A DNA stretch of 64,000 bases from Pseudomonas antarctica (GTDB lineage: Bacteria > Pseudomonadota > Gammaproteobacteria > Pseudomonadales > Pseudomonadaceae), in the NCBI RefSeq assembly GCF_001647715.1, contig NZ_CP015600.1, forward strand, positions 2,046,001 through 2,110,000. Direction: 5' to 3'. The notes beneath the pieces were generated by a model. The model saw only the letters and a program-made list of their open reading frames with translations, was not told where the DNA came from and made no database searches. Of this stretch, positions 37,301 to 45,713 are shown piece by piece (position 1 is the stretch's first letter; each line of letters opens with the position of its first letter). The position numbers were made by a program, and so were the translations under genes.

Positions 37301-37517
37301 ACCGATCATGATGACGACGCTGGCGGCGATTCTCGGCGCGCTGCCGCTGGTACTCGGCTCGGGCTACGGTTCGGAATTGCGTCGGCCCTTGGGGATTTCG
37401 ATTATTGGTGGGCTGTTGTTCAGCCAAGTGCTCACGCTTTACACCACCCCGGTGATTTACCTCTGGCTCGACCGGGCGTCTCAACGCCTGGGACGGCACA
37501 AGGAAGCAAGGTCATGA
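34392..37517 (+). CDS. mdtC: RND efflux pump subunit MdtC/MuxC-like
   Basis: 1041 residues from ATG 34392 (MNLSAPFIHRPIATTLL); an upstream in-frame start lies inside mdtB. The Asp pair is in GFVVDDAIVVVENIMRHLERG near 400. A Gly tract at GFVGGGGGGGGAVNSAQLF (about 596-614) sits in the second porter loop. Partner of mdtB in one pump; stop overlaps the channel gene by 4 bases. Confidence 0.94.
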   Translation: MNLSAPFIHRPIATTLLAAGLALFGVLAFNLLPVAPLPEVDFPTISVSASLPGADPTTVASSVATPLERQFGQIAGVTQMTSASSLGSTRITMQFDLSRDIDGAARDVQAAINAARSNLPSDLSGNPTYRKVNPADSPILIISLTSDSATPGQMYDAASTVLEQRLLQTTGVGDVTVGGGALPAVRVELNPDRLNQYGVSLEQVRQVISASNANLPKGNVAVGDRSYGIGANDQLLDSNDYGPLVVKAHNGDLIHISDLGYVREDVQDLRNFGLSNGKPAVLLVVFKQPGANVIDTVDAVKASLPFLQSSIPASIKLSLLMDRTTTIRASLHDVEVTLLASILLVTLVTFGFFRDWRSTLVPAVVVPLSLLGTFGAMYFLGYSLNNLSLMALTISTGFVVDDAIVVVENIMRHLERGKTRVEAALAGAQEVGFTVLTISVSLVAVFIPLLLMGGIVGRLFREFSVSLSVAIVISMVISLTVTPMLASVLLRAPKEIREGDEHPDSRFHRFYDRTLGWVIDHSILMGLVTVLVIVLAGVLYVLVPKGFFPQEDTGRLQGSIIAAQSISYGAMQKDFTAINHKVMQNPNVETAAGFVGGGGGGGGAVNSAQLFVLLKPIDQRKDSATDVIGQIRHSLGDLPGTKLFLQAAQDITVGGRQSGAQYQYTLTADDQQSLDEWVPKVVEVLHKLPQLTDLNTDQQDNSLLANVTINRDTAARLGVGMSAVDQTLYDAFGQRQVSTLYRAANQYHVVMEIAPEYWNDPSALKGIYVPTGSAAVAAKGTTVAPNLTRQTTLVPLSALADNSVSRTAISISHQGTFPAVTVSFNLAPGTSIGQATALVEDAVKQLRMPASVTGQFAGTAQVFQSSVASEPLLIVAALLSVYIVLGILYENLMHPLTILSTLPSAGVGALIALLLTGTELSIIALVGVILLIGIVKKNAIMMIDFAITERREFGLSAKEAIRRACLIRFRPIMMTTLAAILGALPLVLGSGYGSELRRPLGISIIGGLLFSQVLTLYTTPVIYLWLDRASQRLGRHKEARS

Positions 37518-38941
37518 AATTCAGATTCAGTGTGTTGTTGGTTGGCCTGATGCTGGGCGGTTGCATGGTCGGGCCGGATTACCAGAAACCTGCCATGGCG
37601 CTGCCGCAGTCGTTCAAGGAAGGCGCGCAGTGGCAACGTGCGGTTTCCAACCCTCGGGGCGCAATGGACAGCCAGTGGTGGCTGGCCTATCAGGACCCGG
37701 TACTGAATGACCTGGTGGCGCGCTCGGCCAAGGCCAACCAGTCGATCATTGCGGCCGAAGCGGCCTACCGATTGGCGCAGGCGCAAGTGGCCTCGAGTCG
37801 CGCCGGGTTGTGGCCGACGGTTGGCGTCGGGTTGTCGGGTTCACGCGGGTCGAGCGGCAGCGGCAGCGGCTCGGGCACCAGCACCACGTCCGGCACGACC
37901 ACGGGAGGCGTGCAAAACAGTGTCAGCGCCACCCTGACCGCCAGCTGGGAGCCGGACCTGTGGGGCCTGGTGCGCCGAGGTATTGAGTCGAGCCAGGCCA
38001 CGGCCCAGCAATCGGATGCATTGCTGGCGGGGGTGCGGTTGTCCATCAGCTCCAGCGTGGCGAGCAATTATCTGGCGCTACGCCAGATGGACATCGACGT
38101 GCGTCTGTTGCAACAGCAGCAGACGATCAACCAGCAACTGCTCGACATGATCCAGGCGCAGTTCACTCAGGGCGTCGCCACCAATGACCAATTGCTGGTG
38201 GCTCAGGACCAACTTACCACCTCGATTGCCGGTTTGCAGACGTCGTTGCGTGACCGCGAGCAATATGAGCATGCACTGGCGGTGCTGGTGGGTGTGGCGC
38301 CCAGCGAGTTCAGCGTGGCACCGCGCACGGATTTCACCTTTGTGGTGCCGCGGCCGCCGTTGACCTTGCCTTCGACCTTGCTGCAACGGCGCCCGGATGT
38401 GGTTGCGGCAGAACGCTCGGCGGCGTCGGCCAATGCCAGGATCGGCGTGGCCGAAGCGGCGTTCTTTCCTTCCCTGGACCTGACGGCCGAGGTGGGCTAT
38501 CGCGGCAGTGCCTTGGGTGGGTTGTTCTCCTTGCCTAATCGGATCTGGACCCTGGGGCCTGCGTTGGCCGAGACGATTTTTGATGGCGGTGCGCGGGAGG
38601 CGGCGGTCAAACAGGCTGAGGCCAGCTACGATCAGATCGCCGCGAATTATCGCGGGACGGTGCTGAGTGCTTTGCAGAACGTCGAAGACAATCTGTCCGC
38701 GATTAATCATCTGCAAACCCAGGCAGATGCCTTCCAGCAGGTCTACCAGCGCAATCAGCAGCTGTTTGGGAGCCAGGAAGCGCAGTTGCGTGCGGGGACG
38801 GTCAGCCGGGAGACAGTGCTGACCCAACAGCTGGTGTTGTTGCAGGCAGAGCAGAATTTGCGCGATACCCAAGGGCAGTTGAGTCAGGGGAGTGTGGCGT
38901 TGATCCAGAGCCTGGGCGGGGGATGGCAAACTGCGCAGTAA
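37514..38941 (+). CDS. RND outer-membrane channel lipoprotein (OprM/OpmB-like)
   Basis: 475 residues. Lipoprotein signal with lipobox LGGC (Cys17), then MVGPDYQKP, the standard OprM-family mature start. Two TolC-like repeats follow (WWLAYQDPVLNDLVARSAKAN early and LLQRRPDVVAAERSAASANARIGVAEAAFFPSLDL, in parts, near 295). A Ser/Gly/Thr-rich insert lies at about 112-135. Completes a self-contained MuxABC-OpmB-like efflux system. Confidence 0.92.
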   Translation: MKFRFSVLLVGLMLGGCMVGPDYQKPAMALPQSFKEGAQWQRAVSNPRGAMDSQWWLAYQDPVLNDLVARSAKANQSIIAAEAAYRLAQAQVASSRAGLWPTVGVGLSGSRGSSGSGSGSGTSTTSGTTTGGVQNSVSATLTASWEPDLWGLVRRGIESSQATAQQSDALLAGVRLSISSSVASNYLALRQMDIDVRLLQQQQTINQQLLDMIQAQFTQGVATNDQLLVAQDQLTTSIAGLQTSLRDREQYEHALAVLVGVAPSEFSVAPRTDFTFVVPRPPLTLPSTLLQRRPDVVAAERSAASANARIGVAEAAFFPSLDLTAEVGYRGSALGGLFSLPNRIWTLGPALAETIFDGGAREAAVKQAEASYDQIAANYRGTVLSALQNVEDNLSAINHLQTQADAFQQVYQRNQQLFGSQEAQLRAGTVSRETVLTQQLVLLQAEQNLRDTQGQLSQGSVALIQSLGGGWQTAQ

Positions 38942-38949
38942 TGACCAAG

Positions 38950-38983
38950 ACGGCCAATGAAGGTCTCAGCCCTCATTGGCCGT
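38950..38983 (+). terminator. Hairpin at the end of the efflux operon
   Basis: 11-bp perfect stem ACGGCCAATGA (38950-38960) with TCATTGGCCGT (38973-38983) and a 12-nt loop, just after the stop. No T-run follows, so it may protect the 3' end rather than terminate efficiently. Confidence 0.55.
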
Positions 38984-39010
38984 TGCGCTGTTGCAGCGTG
39001 CCTCAGATAA

Positions 39011-39889
39011 CTAGCCTGCTTTGCTGGCAAGCGTAGAGGTTGGTTTTTTTACCGGGAAATCATCATCGAAGAACGTTGACGCTTCTTCAATTTGGGATTT
39101 ACGTTGTTTGCGCAGAAACTCTTCGAAGTCTTTTTTGATCGCAGGGTCTTCAAGCGCTTCATAATCAAATACGTTGGCGCCGTATTTATAGGAGAAGTTG
39201 ATGTCGACAAACTCGGCACTGGCGCAGGCGGATGAGAATTTCGAGTTGTTTCTATCAAAGTTGACGCGGTACTGTTTGATTTTTGGAATATAGACGATGT
39301 TGGTGCCCACCTTGAACACTTCGACGGAAACACCCACGGTAATGGTTTTGTAGAAGTCTTTGTTGTTTTCGACGCCGAAACGCAAGGCGTCTCCCTGCTT
39401 GGCCATAAACTTCTCAAAACTCTTCAGGGCACTGGTGCCTTGCGAGGCGACGATGTCCAATATGAAGTTGACGAAGTCGGCGGCAATACTGACCCCGCGT
39501 ATATGCCGTGAATAGGATTGCTCATCGATTTTGCTCGGGCCCATCAGCGGTAGTTTTGACAGCGCCAGGCTCCAGAGCGCCACGTCGGTTTTGTACTGCT
39601 CCCCCTCGGCTTCGGCCTTGCGCTGCACGTAATTGGTGACGACAGAGGTCATGCCGATCAAGTATTTTTTCAGCTCGCTGATCTTTTTCATGACCTCCGG
39701 GTCTTCGATCAACTCGTTGCCGATAATAAACTCAATCAGCCCATCGGTATCGGCGTAGGGGTTATCGGCGTCCTTAAGTTGAATATCCTTGAGGTGTGTG
39801 TCGCCAAAGAAACTATGGGCTTCTTTCAGTTGTTCGGAGAATAAGCGGACGTCTTTGACGTGGGCGGGCAGGGCGCTAAGTGTTTTCAT
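39011..39889 (-). CDS. Unidentified 292-residue protein, possibly Evf-like virulence factor
   Basis: 292 residues, no signal peptide and no membrane segment. A helical N-terminal half runs to about 165, followed by a beta-rich part (TITVGVSVEVFKVGTNIVYIPKIKQYRVNF, in parts) and a charged tail (EFLRKQRKSQIEEASTFFDDDF). It has a single cysteine, Cys222 in SSACASAEFV. Size and one exposed Cys recall the palmitoylated Erwinia virulence factor Evf, but this is a guess, not a recognised match. Codon use is clearly more AT-rich than its neighbours, suggesting acquisition. Confidence 0.6.
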   Translation of the reverse strand: MKTLSALPAHVKDVRLFSEQLKEAHSFFGDTHLKDIQLKDADNPYADTDGLIEFIIGNELIEDPEVMKKISELKKYLIGMTSVVTNYVQRKAEAEGEQYKTDVALWSLALSKLPLMGPSKIDEQSYSRHIRGVSIAADFVNFILDIVASQGTSALKSFEKFMAKQGDALRFGVENNKDFYKTITVGVSVEVFKVGTNIVYIPKIKQYRVNFDRNNSKFSSACASAEFVDINFSYKYGANVFDYEALEDPAIKKDFEEFLRKQRKSQIEEASTFFDDDFPVKKPTSTLASKAG

Positions 39890-40361
39890 TTCGTCATTTC
39901 CTTATGAAAGCAGTCACTAACTGTTTGACGCGACTCCATCACGGATGGCTGTCCGTCAGGGTCGCGAAAGTTCACCACGGATGAAACATGCTTGGCTGTT
40001 TTAAATCGGTTTTTAGTGCCTCGGTTATTCGAGGTATGGCCTCTGAAAAAGAGGTAGGGGAGTTATAGGTTTAATGCCGGGTATTGGCAATGAACACGCT
40101 CAACCAATTCGCTTGCTTGGCCGGAACAGTTATAGCGTTTAGGAGTGAGCCTTTAGAGGCTGTATTTTGACGGCCGTCACTCATGCGTGCGAAGTATGGC
40201 TAAGTGATGGCTTTTGCAAGGTTTTTGGTGGCCGCTTTCCAGCTGTTGAAACCTCACGATGAGGCAGGGCCGTCGGCCGAAGCCTGGAGGATACGACGAG
40301 TGGTTGCGTTCGAAATCAAAATCAAAAGCCAGGCGACGCGCGATTGGCAATGTGCAGGAAT
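39890..40361. other. Long intergenic region, AT-richer than surroundings
   Basis: About 470 bp without a recognised gene between the unidentified protein and the FUSC exporter. A possible 21-codon reading frame starts at GTG 40300 with GGAGG 9 bp upstream and ends at 40365, just inside the palindrome; it could be a leader peptide or chance. Nothing else was recognised. Confidence 0.4.
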
Positions 40362-40396
40362 ATAGATACGATACTAATCATTAGCTTGCTATCTAT
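40362..40396. promoter_or_regulatory. 35-bp interrupted palindrome upstream of the FUSC exporter
   Basis: Exactly symmetric about 40379: ATAGATA (40362-40368) with TATCTAT (40390-40396), and CTAAT (40374-40378) with ATTAG (40380-40384). It ends 11 bp before the ATG. MarR-type regulators often use such dyads in front of FUSC genes, but no regulator gene is adjacent. Confidence 0.65.
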
Positions 40397-40407
40397 GTGC
40401 TCATTGA

Positions 40408-42399
40408 ATGAAGTCTTCCACGTTTCAACTCCCGGATTTCTGGCAAGCCACCCTGGCGCCTTCGCGGGTCGATCTGCTGTTTGCCTTGCGCAACATGATC
40501 GCCGGCGGGGTCGCGTTGTATCTGGCTTTTTGCTTTGACCTGCAGCAGCCACAATGGGCTTTGACCACGGTGTTTATCGTCGGCCAATCCACCAGCGGCA
40601 TGGTCTTGGCCAAGGGCGCCTATCGGCTGCTGGGCACGTTTGTAGGCGCCCTGGCTTCGGTCGTAATGATCGGGGTTTTCGGCCAGGCGCCGTTGCTGTT
40701 CCTGCTGTGCATGGCGTTGTGGCTGGCATTCTGCACCACGGGGGCTTCGCTGCTGCGTAATCACGCCTCTTATGGCTTTGTGTTGGCGGGCTACACCACG
40801 GCCATTATTGCCTTGCCCGCGACCGCCGCGCCGCTGGGCGTGTTCGATGAGGCGGTGGCGCGCTGCCAGGAAATCAGCCTGGGGATCCTCTGCGCGTCTA
40901 TCGCCAGCACGATCTTATGGCCGCGCCGGGTTGAGCAGACCCTCGCGGTTCAAGGACGCGCCGCCTGGCAGGCGGGAATGCGCGCAGCGGCGTCGGAGCT
41001 GCTGGGGACGGATCAGCGCAAGGGCTTGCTGGAGGCGCTGGGCCGTTTGGTGGCGGTGGACGCCCAGCGCGACCATGCCTGGTTTGAAGGCCCCAAGGGC
41101 CGGCGCCGCTCCCAGGCGTTGCGGGTGCTCAGTCGCGATTTACTCGGCTTGTTGCGCGCGGCACGCGGCGTGGCCCGGCAACGGATGATGCTGGATGACG
41201 CGTCCCTTGTTACGACATGGGTGGAAGACGTGGCCGCCACATTGCAGCAAGAGCGGCAAGAGGCGCTGCCTGAACTGTCGCGTCGCCTTATTTCGGCGCT
41301 TGCCGATCCAGGTCTAAGCCCAGACGCGCACTTTTGCCTGGTGCAGTTGGCCCAGGTCCTGCGTTTGGTGAACGTGGGGGCGCTGACCCTGGAGGCTATC
41401 GAGACGGGCAGGGTGCCACCGGGCGCGCCGGGGGCCATGTCCTGGCATCGGGATATCGAGCAGGGCGTACTCGGCGGCTTGCGCAGTGCCTTGGCGTTCC
41501 TGGCGGTCGCAGCGTTCTGGGTGTTCACGGCCTGGCCCTCGGGCCTGGGCGCGGTGTCGATCAGCGGCGTCGTGTTGAGCCTGTTTGCCGCGCGGGAGAA
41601 TCCCTCGGCGTCGAGTCTGAATTTTCTCAAGGGTATCGCGCTGTCGATCCCAGTGGCCGGTTTTGTGCGCTTTGCGGTGTTGCCCGGGTTTGACGCTTTC
41701 CCGCTGTTATGTGTGGCGCTGGGTGTGCCGTTGTTCTTCGCCTCGCTGTGCATGAGCCGGGTAAAACTGGCAGCCAGCGCCTCGGCGTTTTGCATTTTCT
41801 TCGTCAATAACGTCGGGCCGAGCAACCTGATGACCTACGACATCGCCGCCTTCCTCAACAAGGCCATCGCCACGCTGGTGGGCGTCGGCATTGCGGTAGT
41901 GGTGTTTCGCCTGATCCAGCTCAACCCGGGCGAGCGCCATTATCGGCGGATGTTCAAGGCCTCATTGTTTGACTTGGCGCAGCTGACGTCACGCCCCTTG
42001 GAGCAGGCCGAAAGCTGGTTTGGCGGGCGTATGGCCGATCGCTTGATTCGCCTGTCGCGCTACAGCCAAACCTTGCCTGCCGAGCGTCATACCCATTGGG
42101 ACAATGGGTTGCTGGGGCTGGATGTGGGCGATGAGTTGCTGGAGTTGCGCGCGAGTTTATCGGGCAGCCAAGGCGCGTTGGCCCGTGTGCGCGATGATTA
42201 TCTGCGGCAGTTGGCGGTTGTGCTCAAGCAGGGTGGGCCTGGCGTGACGCAGGCATCGGTGCTGGATGCGCCAAGCACTGCGCTGTTGGACGTGCTTGAG
42301 CGGTCGTCGATGTTGACGGAGCAGGATCGAGATATGGCCAGGGCGGCGGTGCTGCAGTTGCGGTTTACGTGGCAGAAGTGGTGTCAGCGGGGCGTCTGA
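40408..42399 (+). CDS. FUSC-family membrane exporter (fusaric acid resistance-like)
   Basis: 663 residues. Two blocks of about six membrane helices (residues 25-175 and 365-505) separated and followed by soluble domains, the layout of FUSC/AaeB proteins. N-terminal FALRNMIAGGVALYLAFCFDLQQPQWALTTVFIV (in parts) is typical. No Shine-Dalgarno is evident before the ATG. The usual partners (MarR regulator, DUF1656 protein, HlyD adaptor) are missing, so it is an orphan; substrate unknown. Confidence 0.87.
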   Translation: MKSSTFQLPDFWQATLAPSRVDLLFALRNMIAGGVALYLAFCFDLQQPQWALTTVFIVGQSTSGMVLAKGAYRLLGTFVGALASVVMIGVFGQAPLLFLLCMALWLAFCTTGASLLRNHASYGFVLAGYTTAIIALPATAAPLGVFDEAVARCQEISLGILCASIASTILWPRRVEQTLAVQGRAAWQAGMRAAASELLGTDQRKGLLEALGRLVAVDAQRDHAWFEGPKGRRRSQALRVLSRDLLGLLRAARGVARQRMMLDDASLVTTWVEDVAATLQQERQEALPELSRRLISALADPGLSPDAHFCLVQLAQVLRLVNVGALTLEAIETGRVPPGAPGAMSWHRDIEQGVLGGLRSALAFLAVAAFWVFTAWPSGLGAVSISGVVLSLFAARENPSASSLNFLKGIALSIPVAGFVRFAVLPGFDAFPLLCVALGVPLFFASLCMSRVKLAASASAFCIFFVNNVGPSNLMTYDIAAFLNKAIATLVGVGIAVVVFRLIQLNPGERHYRRMFKASLFDLAQLTSRPLEQAESWFGGRMADRLIRLSRYSQTLPAERHTHWDNGLLGLDVGDELLELRASLSGSQGALARVRDDYLRQLAVVLKQGGPGVTQASVLDAPSTALLDVLERSSMLTEQDRDMARAAVLQLRFTWQKWCQRGV

Positions 42400-42435
42400 T
42401 TGCAGGAGCTGGCGAGCCAGCTCCTGCAACGAGTG

Positions 42436-43224
42436 TTACTCGGCGATCTGCAACTTGCGCGATTCGGTGTAGATGTAGCGCACCTTTTCATACTCGAACG
42501 GCGAGTTCATCTGACCGTAGCGGAAGCTGGTCTGGTAGCGCTTGTCGACGGCGCGCAGGGCCCAGATTTCCGGGTGGTTTTCGCTGACCTTGGACACGTT
42601 GAGGAAGTTGACCTCGGTTTCCGCGCCGTAGTCGACGATCAGGCCGGTGGTGTCGCGCAGGTTCGATGGGCCGAAGATCGGCAGCACCAGGTACGCGCCG
42701 CCGGGCACGCCGTAGAAACCCAGGGTCTGGCCGAAGTCTTCGCTCTGGCGTGGCAGTCCCATGGCGGTAGCCGGGTCCCACAGGCCGGCGACGCCGATGG
42801 TGGTGTTGAGCAGCAGGCGCCCGGTGGTTTCCAGGGAGCGGTGGCCCTTGAGTTGCAGCAGGCTGTTCAACAGGTTGGGCACGTCGCCCAGGTTGTTGAA
42901 GAAGTTGCTGACGCCGGTGCGCAGGAAGCTCGGCGTGACATAGCGATAACCGTCAACCACCGGCAGGAACACCCATTGGTCGAAGCGGTAGTTGAAGTGG
43001 TACACGCGGCGGTTCCACGACTCCAGTGGGTCGTAGACATTGAGCGCGGTGAGCGACGAACGCTCGAACTCGCGCTGGTCCAGGCCCGGGTTGAACTTGA
43101 GCTTGGTCAGCGGCTCCTTGAAGCCGTCAGCGTCAACCTTGACCGGTTCGTGGGCCTTGCTGTTGTCGGCATTGGCGACGCCCGCGCACATCAGGGCAGC
43201 GAGCAGCAGAAGATATTTAGCCAC
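42436..43224 (-). CDS. mlaA: Phospholipid-binding protein MlaA (VacJ)
   Basis: 262 residues. Signal peptide cleaved about VANA-D (19). MlaA signature: YDPLESWNRRVYHFNYRFD, then GVSNFFNNLGDVPNLLNSLLQ and DFGQTLGFYGVPGGAYLVLPIFGPSNLRDT (in parts). It extracts misplaced phospholipid from the outer leaflet of the outer membrane. Most MlaA are lipoproteins; the single N-terminal Cys13 here is not in a lipobox (ALMC). Coupled to the upstream hydrolase by an 8-base overlap. Confidence 0.93.
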   Translation of the reverse strand: MAKYLLLLAALMCAGVANADNSKAHEPVKVDADGFKEPLTKLKFNPGLDQREFERSSLTALNVYDPLESWNRRVYHFNYRFDQWVFLPVVDGYRYVTPSFLRTGVSNFFNNLGDVPNLLNSLLQLKGHRSLETTGRLLLNTTIGVAGLWDPATAMGLPRQSEDFGQTLGFYGVPGGAYLVLPIFGPSNLRDTTGLIVDYGAETEVNFLNVSKVSENHPEIWALRAVDKRYQTSFRYGQMNSPFEYEKVRYIYTESRKLQIAE

Positions 43225-44515
43225 GGAAGAACTCCAGCATGGCGTCGGCGTTGACGCGGTAATTGAGGTTGCCGCAGTGGCCGCCCAGCGGGTAGACGGT
43301 CAAGCGATCGCCGAAGGTTTTACGCAGGAAACCGAGGTCGCCAGGGCCGAGAATCACGTCGTCGGCGTTGTGCATCACCGCGATTTTCGGGCTGTCGTGC
43401 AGGTAGTCCTTGAGCGCATAGAGGCTGACCTGGTCGACCAGTTGCAGCAGGCTGCCGCCGTCGGAGCGTGCGCGCCACATCGGGATCACTTGTTCGGTGA
43501 GGTAGCAGTCGAAGTCGCATTGCAGCGCACGCTTGAGGAACGGCGTGAGGCTGGTGCCTTCGGTGATCGGGTATTTGGGCGGGATGATCAGGCCACGGCG
43601 GTTGATCAGGTCCGAGGTAAAGGCAATGTCGGCCGCCGAGAAGCGGAACGAGGTGCCGATCAGCATCGCCATCTGTTCGTTGGTCAGGTGCTGCTTGGAG
43701 TTCTGGAAGTCGTAGAGCAGGGCGTCATTGAGGTCGATGTAGCCTTTTTGCTGGAAGTAGCGGGTCAGCTTGGCCAGTACCAGCTCATAGAAGGTGGTGG
43801 TGTTGTTGATGCCCTTGACCTCGGTCTGTACCAGCTTGTCGAGGTTGGTGATCGAGGTGTAGAGGTTGACCGGCGGGTTGAGCAGCAGCACTTTCTTGAA
43901 GTTGAAGCTGCGGCGGGTCTCGTCCAGCTTGCTGACAAACGCAGCATCCAGGGCGCCCAGGCTGTAGCCGGTGAGGTAGAAGTCGGTCACTGGCAGCGAG
44001 GCGTTCTGCGCGCGCACGGCTTGCATCACGCGGTACATGTCTTCGGCGTCTTCCTGGGTGATACCCGGAGTGGCGAAGCGCGAGGCGGCGCTGATGAAGT
44101 CGAAGCTGGTGGGCGACGACAACTGCACCACGTGGTAGCCGGCCTGGTAATACAGCTTTTTCAGGTATTCGTTGATGCTGCTGTCAAACCGCGCACCGGT
44201 GCCCGCGATCAGGAAGATCAACGGCGCGGCGTGGTCTTGTTTGGCGATGCGGTAGGTGAGTTTCTTCACCGCCCAGAAATTGTCCGGCAGGCTGAACTCG
44301 CGCTCTGGGCGCATGTTCAGGGTGTAGTCAGACTGGTTGATCTCATCGTTGGTCGGCAATTTGGGCCGAAGGTCAGGCGGGGTGGTGGCGATGGTCGCTT
44401 CGAACGGGTTGGTCAAAGGGAAGCCATAGGTGGCCTGGTCGATGTCGACGGCCAGTGCTGACGCACTCAAAAAAAGGCTGCCGAGTAAGGCAGCACAGCG
44501 CAAGGAACGGAGCAT
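43217..44515 (-). CDS. Exported alpha/beta-hydrolase-like protein coupled to mlaA
   Basis: 432 residues. Signal peptide ending SALA (about 22). The nucleophile elbow GYSLGA gives Ser185, a FLIAGTGARFD strand precedes it (oxyanion region), and the likely catalytic His413 lies in PLGGHCGN, with Asp in HNADDVILGPGD. Between them is a large helical lid-like insert (about 205-350). Its stop overlaps mlaA by 8 bases, so the two are one transcript. A periplasmic lipase or phospholipase role is inferred; no biochemical family name was recognised. Confidence 0.78.
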   Translation of the reverse strand: MLRSLRCAALLGSLFLSASALAVDIDQATYGFPLTNPFEATIATTPPDLRPKLPTNDEINQSDYTLNMRPEREFSLPDNFWAVKKLTYRIAKQDHAAPLIFLIAGTGARFDSSINEYLKKLYYQAGYHVVQLSSPTSFDFISAASRFATPGITQEDAEDMYRVMQAVRAQNASLPVTDFYLTGYSLGALDAAFVSKLDETRRSFNFKKVLLLNPPVNLYTSITNLDKLVQTEVKGINNTTTFYELVLAKLTRYFQQKGYIDLNDALLYDFQNSKQHLTNEQMAMLIGTSFRFSAADIAFTSDLINRRGLIIPPKYPITEGTSLTPFLKRALQCDFDCYLTEQVIPMWRARSDGGSLLQLVDQVSLYALKDYLHDSPKIAVMHNADDVILGPGDLGFLRKTFGDRLTVYPLGGHCGNLNYRVNADAMLEFFRG

Positions 44516-44751
44516 GACTTAATCCCTAAGAGGAAACGGGCTGAATGAAGTTCGCAGGCTATGACCACCGCGTTGCCACCGAAGTGCCAGCCTTCGGCAC
44601 GAAAAGTCGGAAAAAAACGTCGGAATCGGGGTTATAGCAGCCAGAAGATACACGTTGCCACGCATTGATGGACACTAATTGTGTGTATGCGCCTTGCTAA
44701 CGGCAGCCGGCGCATTAAGCTGAGCGGCGTTTTTGCCTATCGGAGTGCCCC

Positions 44752-45120
44752 ATGTCCCGTCGTTTGCCACTGATCCTGCTGCTTATTGCCCTGCCGTTAT
44801 GGTTGGCCGCCAGTTATGGCGCCCGTTACGGTTTTATGGAGGATGGCCGGTGGGTGGGTATCTGCGTTGATGAGGCCAGTCGCTGGGAATGCCAGTTGCG
44901 TTCGAACCTGGGGTTGATGATCCACTTCAAGGTGTTGGGCTGGGCGGCGTTGATCGCGTCGGTGCTGGCGTTCTTTGTGCCGGGTCGAGCGGGGTGGGGC
45001 TTGGCAGTTTTGGCAATGGTGTTCGGCTTGCCGGCGCTGGCCTTGTACAACACCACGTTTGCGGTGTTTGCGGTGGTGATTGCCGGGTTGCGGTTGGTCA
45101 GGAAGCCTCGCGTTGCCTGA
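44752..45120 (+). CDS. Small integral membrane protein, unknown function
   Basis: 122 residues, with GGAG 10 bp upstream of the ATG. Four hydrophobic segments; a short periplasmic loop after the first (RYGFMEDGRWVGICVDEASRWECQLR) carries two Cys that could form a disulfide. Basic C-terminus (RLVRKPRVA). No function recognised. Confidence 0.72.
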   Translation: MSRRLPLILLLIALPLWLAASYGARYGFMEDGRWVGICVDEASRWECQLRSNLGLMIHFKVLGWAALIASVLAFFVPGRAGWGLAVLAMVFGLPALALYNTTFAVFAVVIAGLRLVRKPRVA

Positions 45121-45610
45121 CAGGGCCTCATCGCAGCATAGGTATCTCACATCTTTTTTTACGGGTTGAGTGCTGTGGTTGTCGGGGGGGCGCTGAGTAC
45201 ATATCCGTTGTTTGGGTCACGGCTGACATTGGTTTCGCCCTTACGGCGACTCACTTTGGAAAAGCCCCAAAGTAAGCAAAGGGCTCTTGCCCCACCACTC
45301 GGCACCTCGCCTAGGCTCGGTGTGCCCTCACTCCGGCATCACGAAGCGGGCCGCCGCGACGGGCCGTCCCTGCCCCGTCGCGGGTAAACCGGCGTCCTGC
45401 CGGTTTACCCGCTCCGTAATACCTGCGTTCGGCCAGCGTGGTTAACGGGGCGCCTAGGATCAACAGCAGATCAAGATCAAAAGCAGAGCACGGCGGCCTG
45501 GTAGCCGACCTGAGTGGTTAGATCAAAAGCAAAGCTGAAGCGGCCTTCCAGCCGACCTGATCTTGGAAACTGAACTCGGATAGTGTCAGTTGATGCATCT
45601 GGTGACTGAC
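45121..45610. other. Repeat-rich intergenic region
   Basis: No gene recognised. The stretch 45250-45380 (starting GAAAAGCCCCAAAGTAAGC) looks like a dispersed Pseudomonas intergenic repeat. It ends in a 12-bp perfect stem (CGGGTAAACCGG 45381-45392 with CCGGTTTACCCG 45400-45411). Then two 39-40-bp direct repeats follow. Confidence 0.6.
45475..45560 (+). repeat. Tandem 39-40-bp direct repeat
   Basis: Copy 1 (45475-45513) and copy 2 (45521-45560) both begin GATCAAAAGCA and end GCCGACCTGA with related middles, separated by 7 bp. Confidence 0.7.
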
Positions 45611-45618
45611 CCAGCGTA

Positions 45619-45657
45619 TTCGCGAGCAAGTCGAATCGCCGCACCGCCGCTCCCACA
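45619..45657. repeat. REP interrupted by a 16-nt insert (1)
   Basis: CGCGAGCAAG, then TCGAATCGCCGCACCG (45631-45646), then CCGCTCCCAC. Compared with intact class A REPs, one base is replaced by 16. Confidence 0.75.
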
Positions 45658-45713
45658 TTTGGAACTCAGTACATCAGGCAGAGAGTGTGCGGCTCTTCAG
45701 GCTGTACTCGGTC

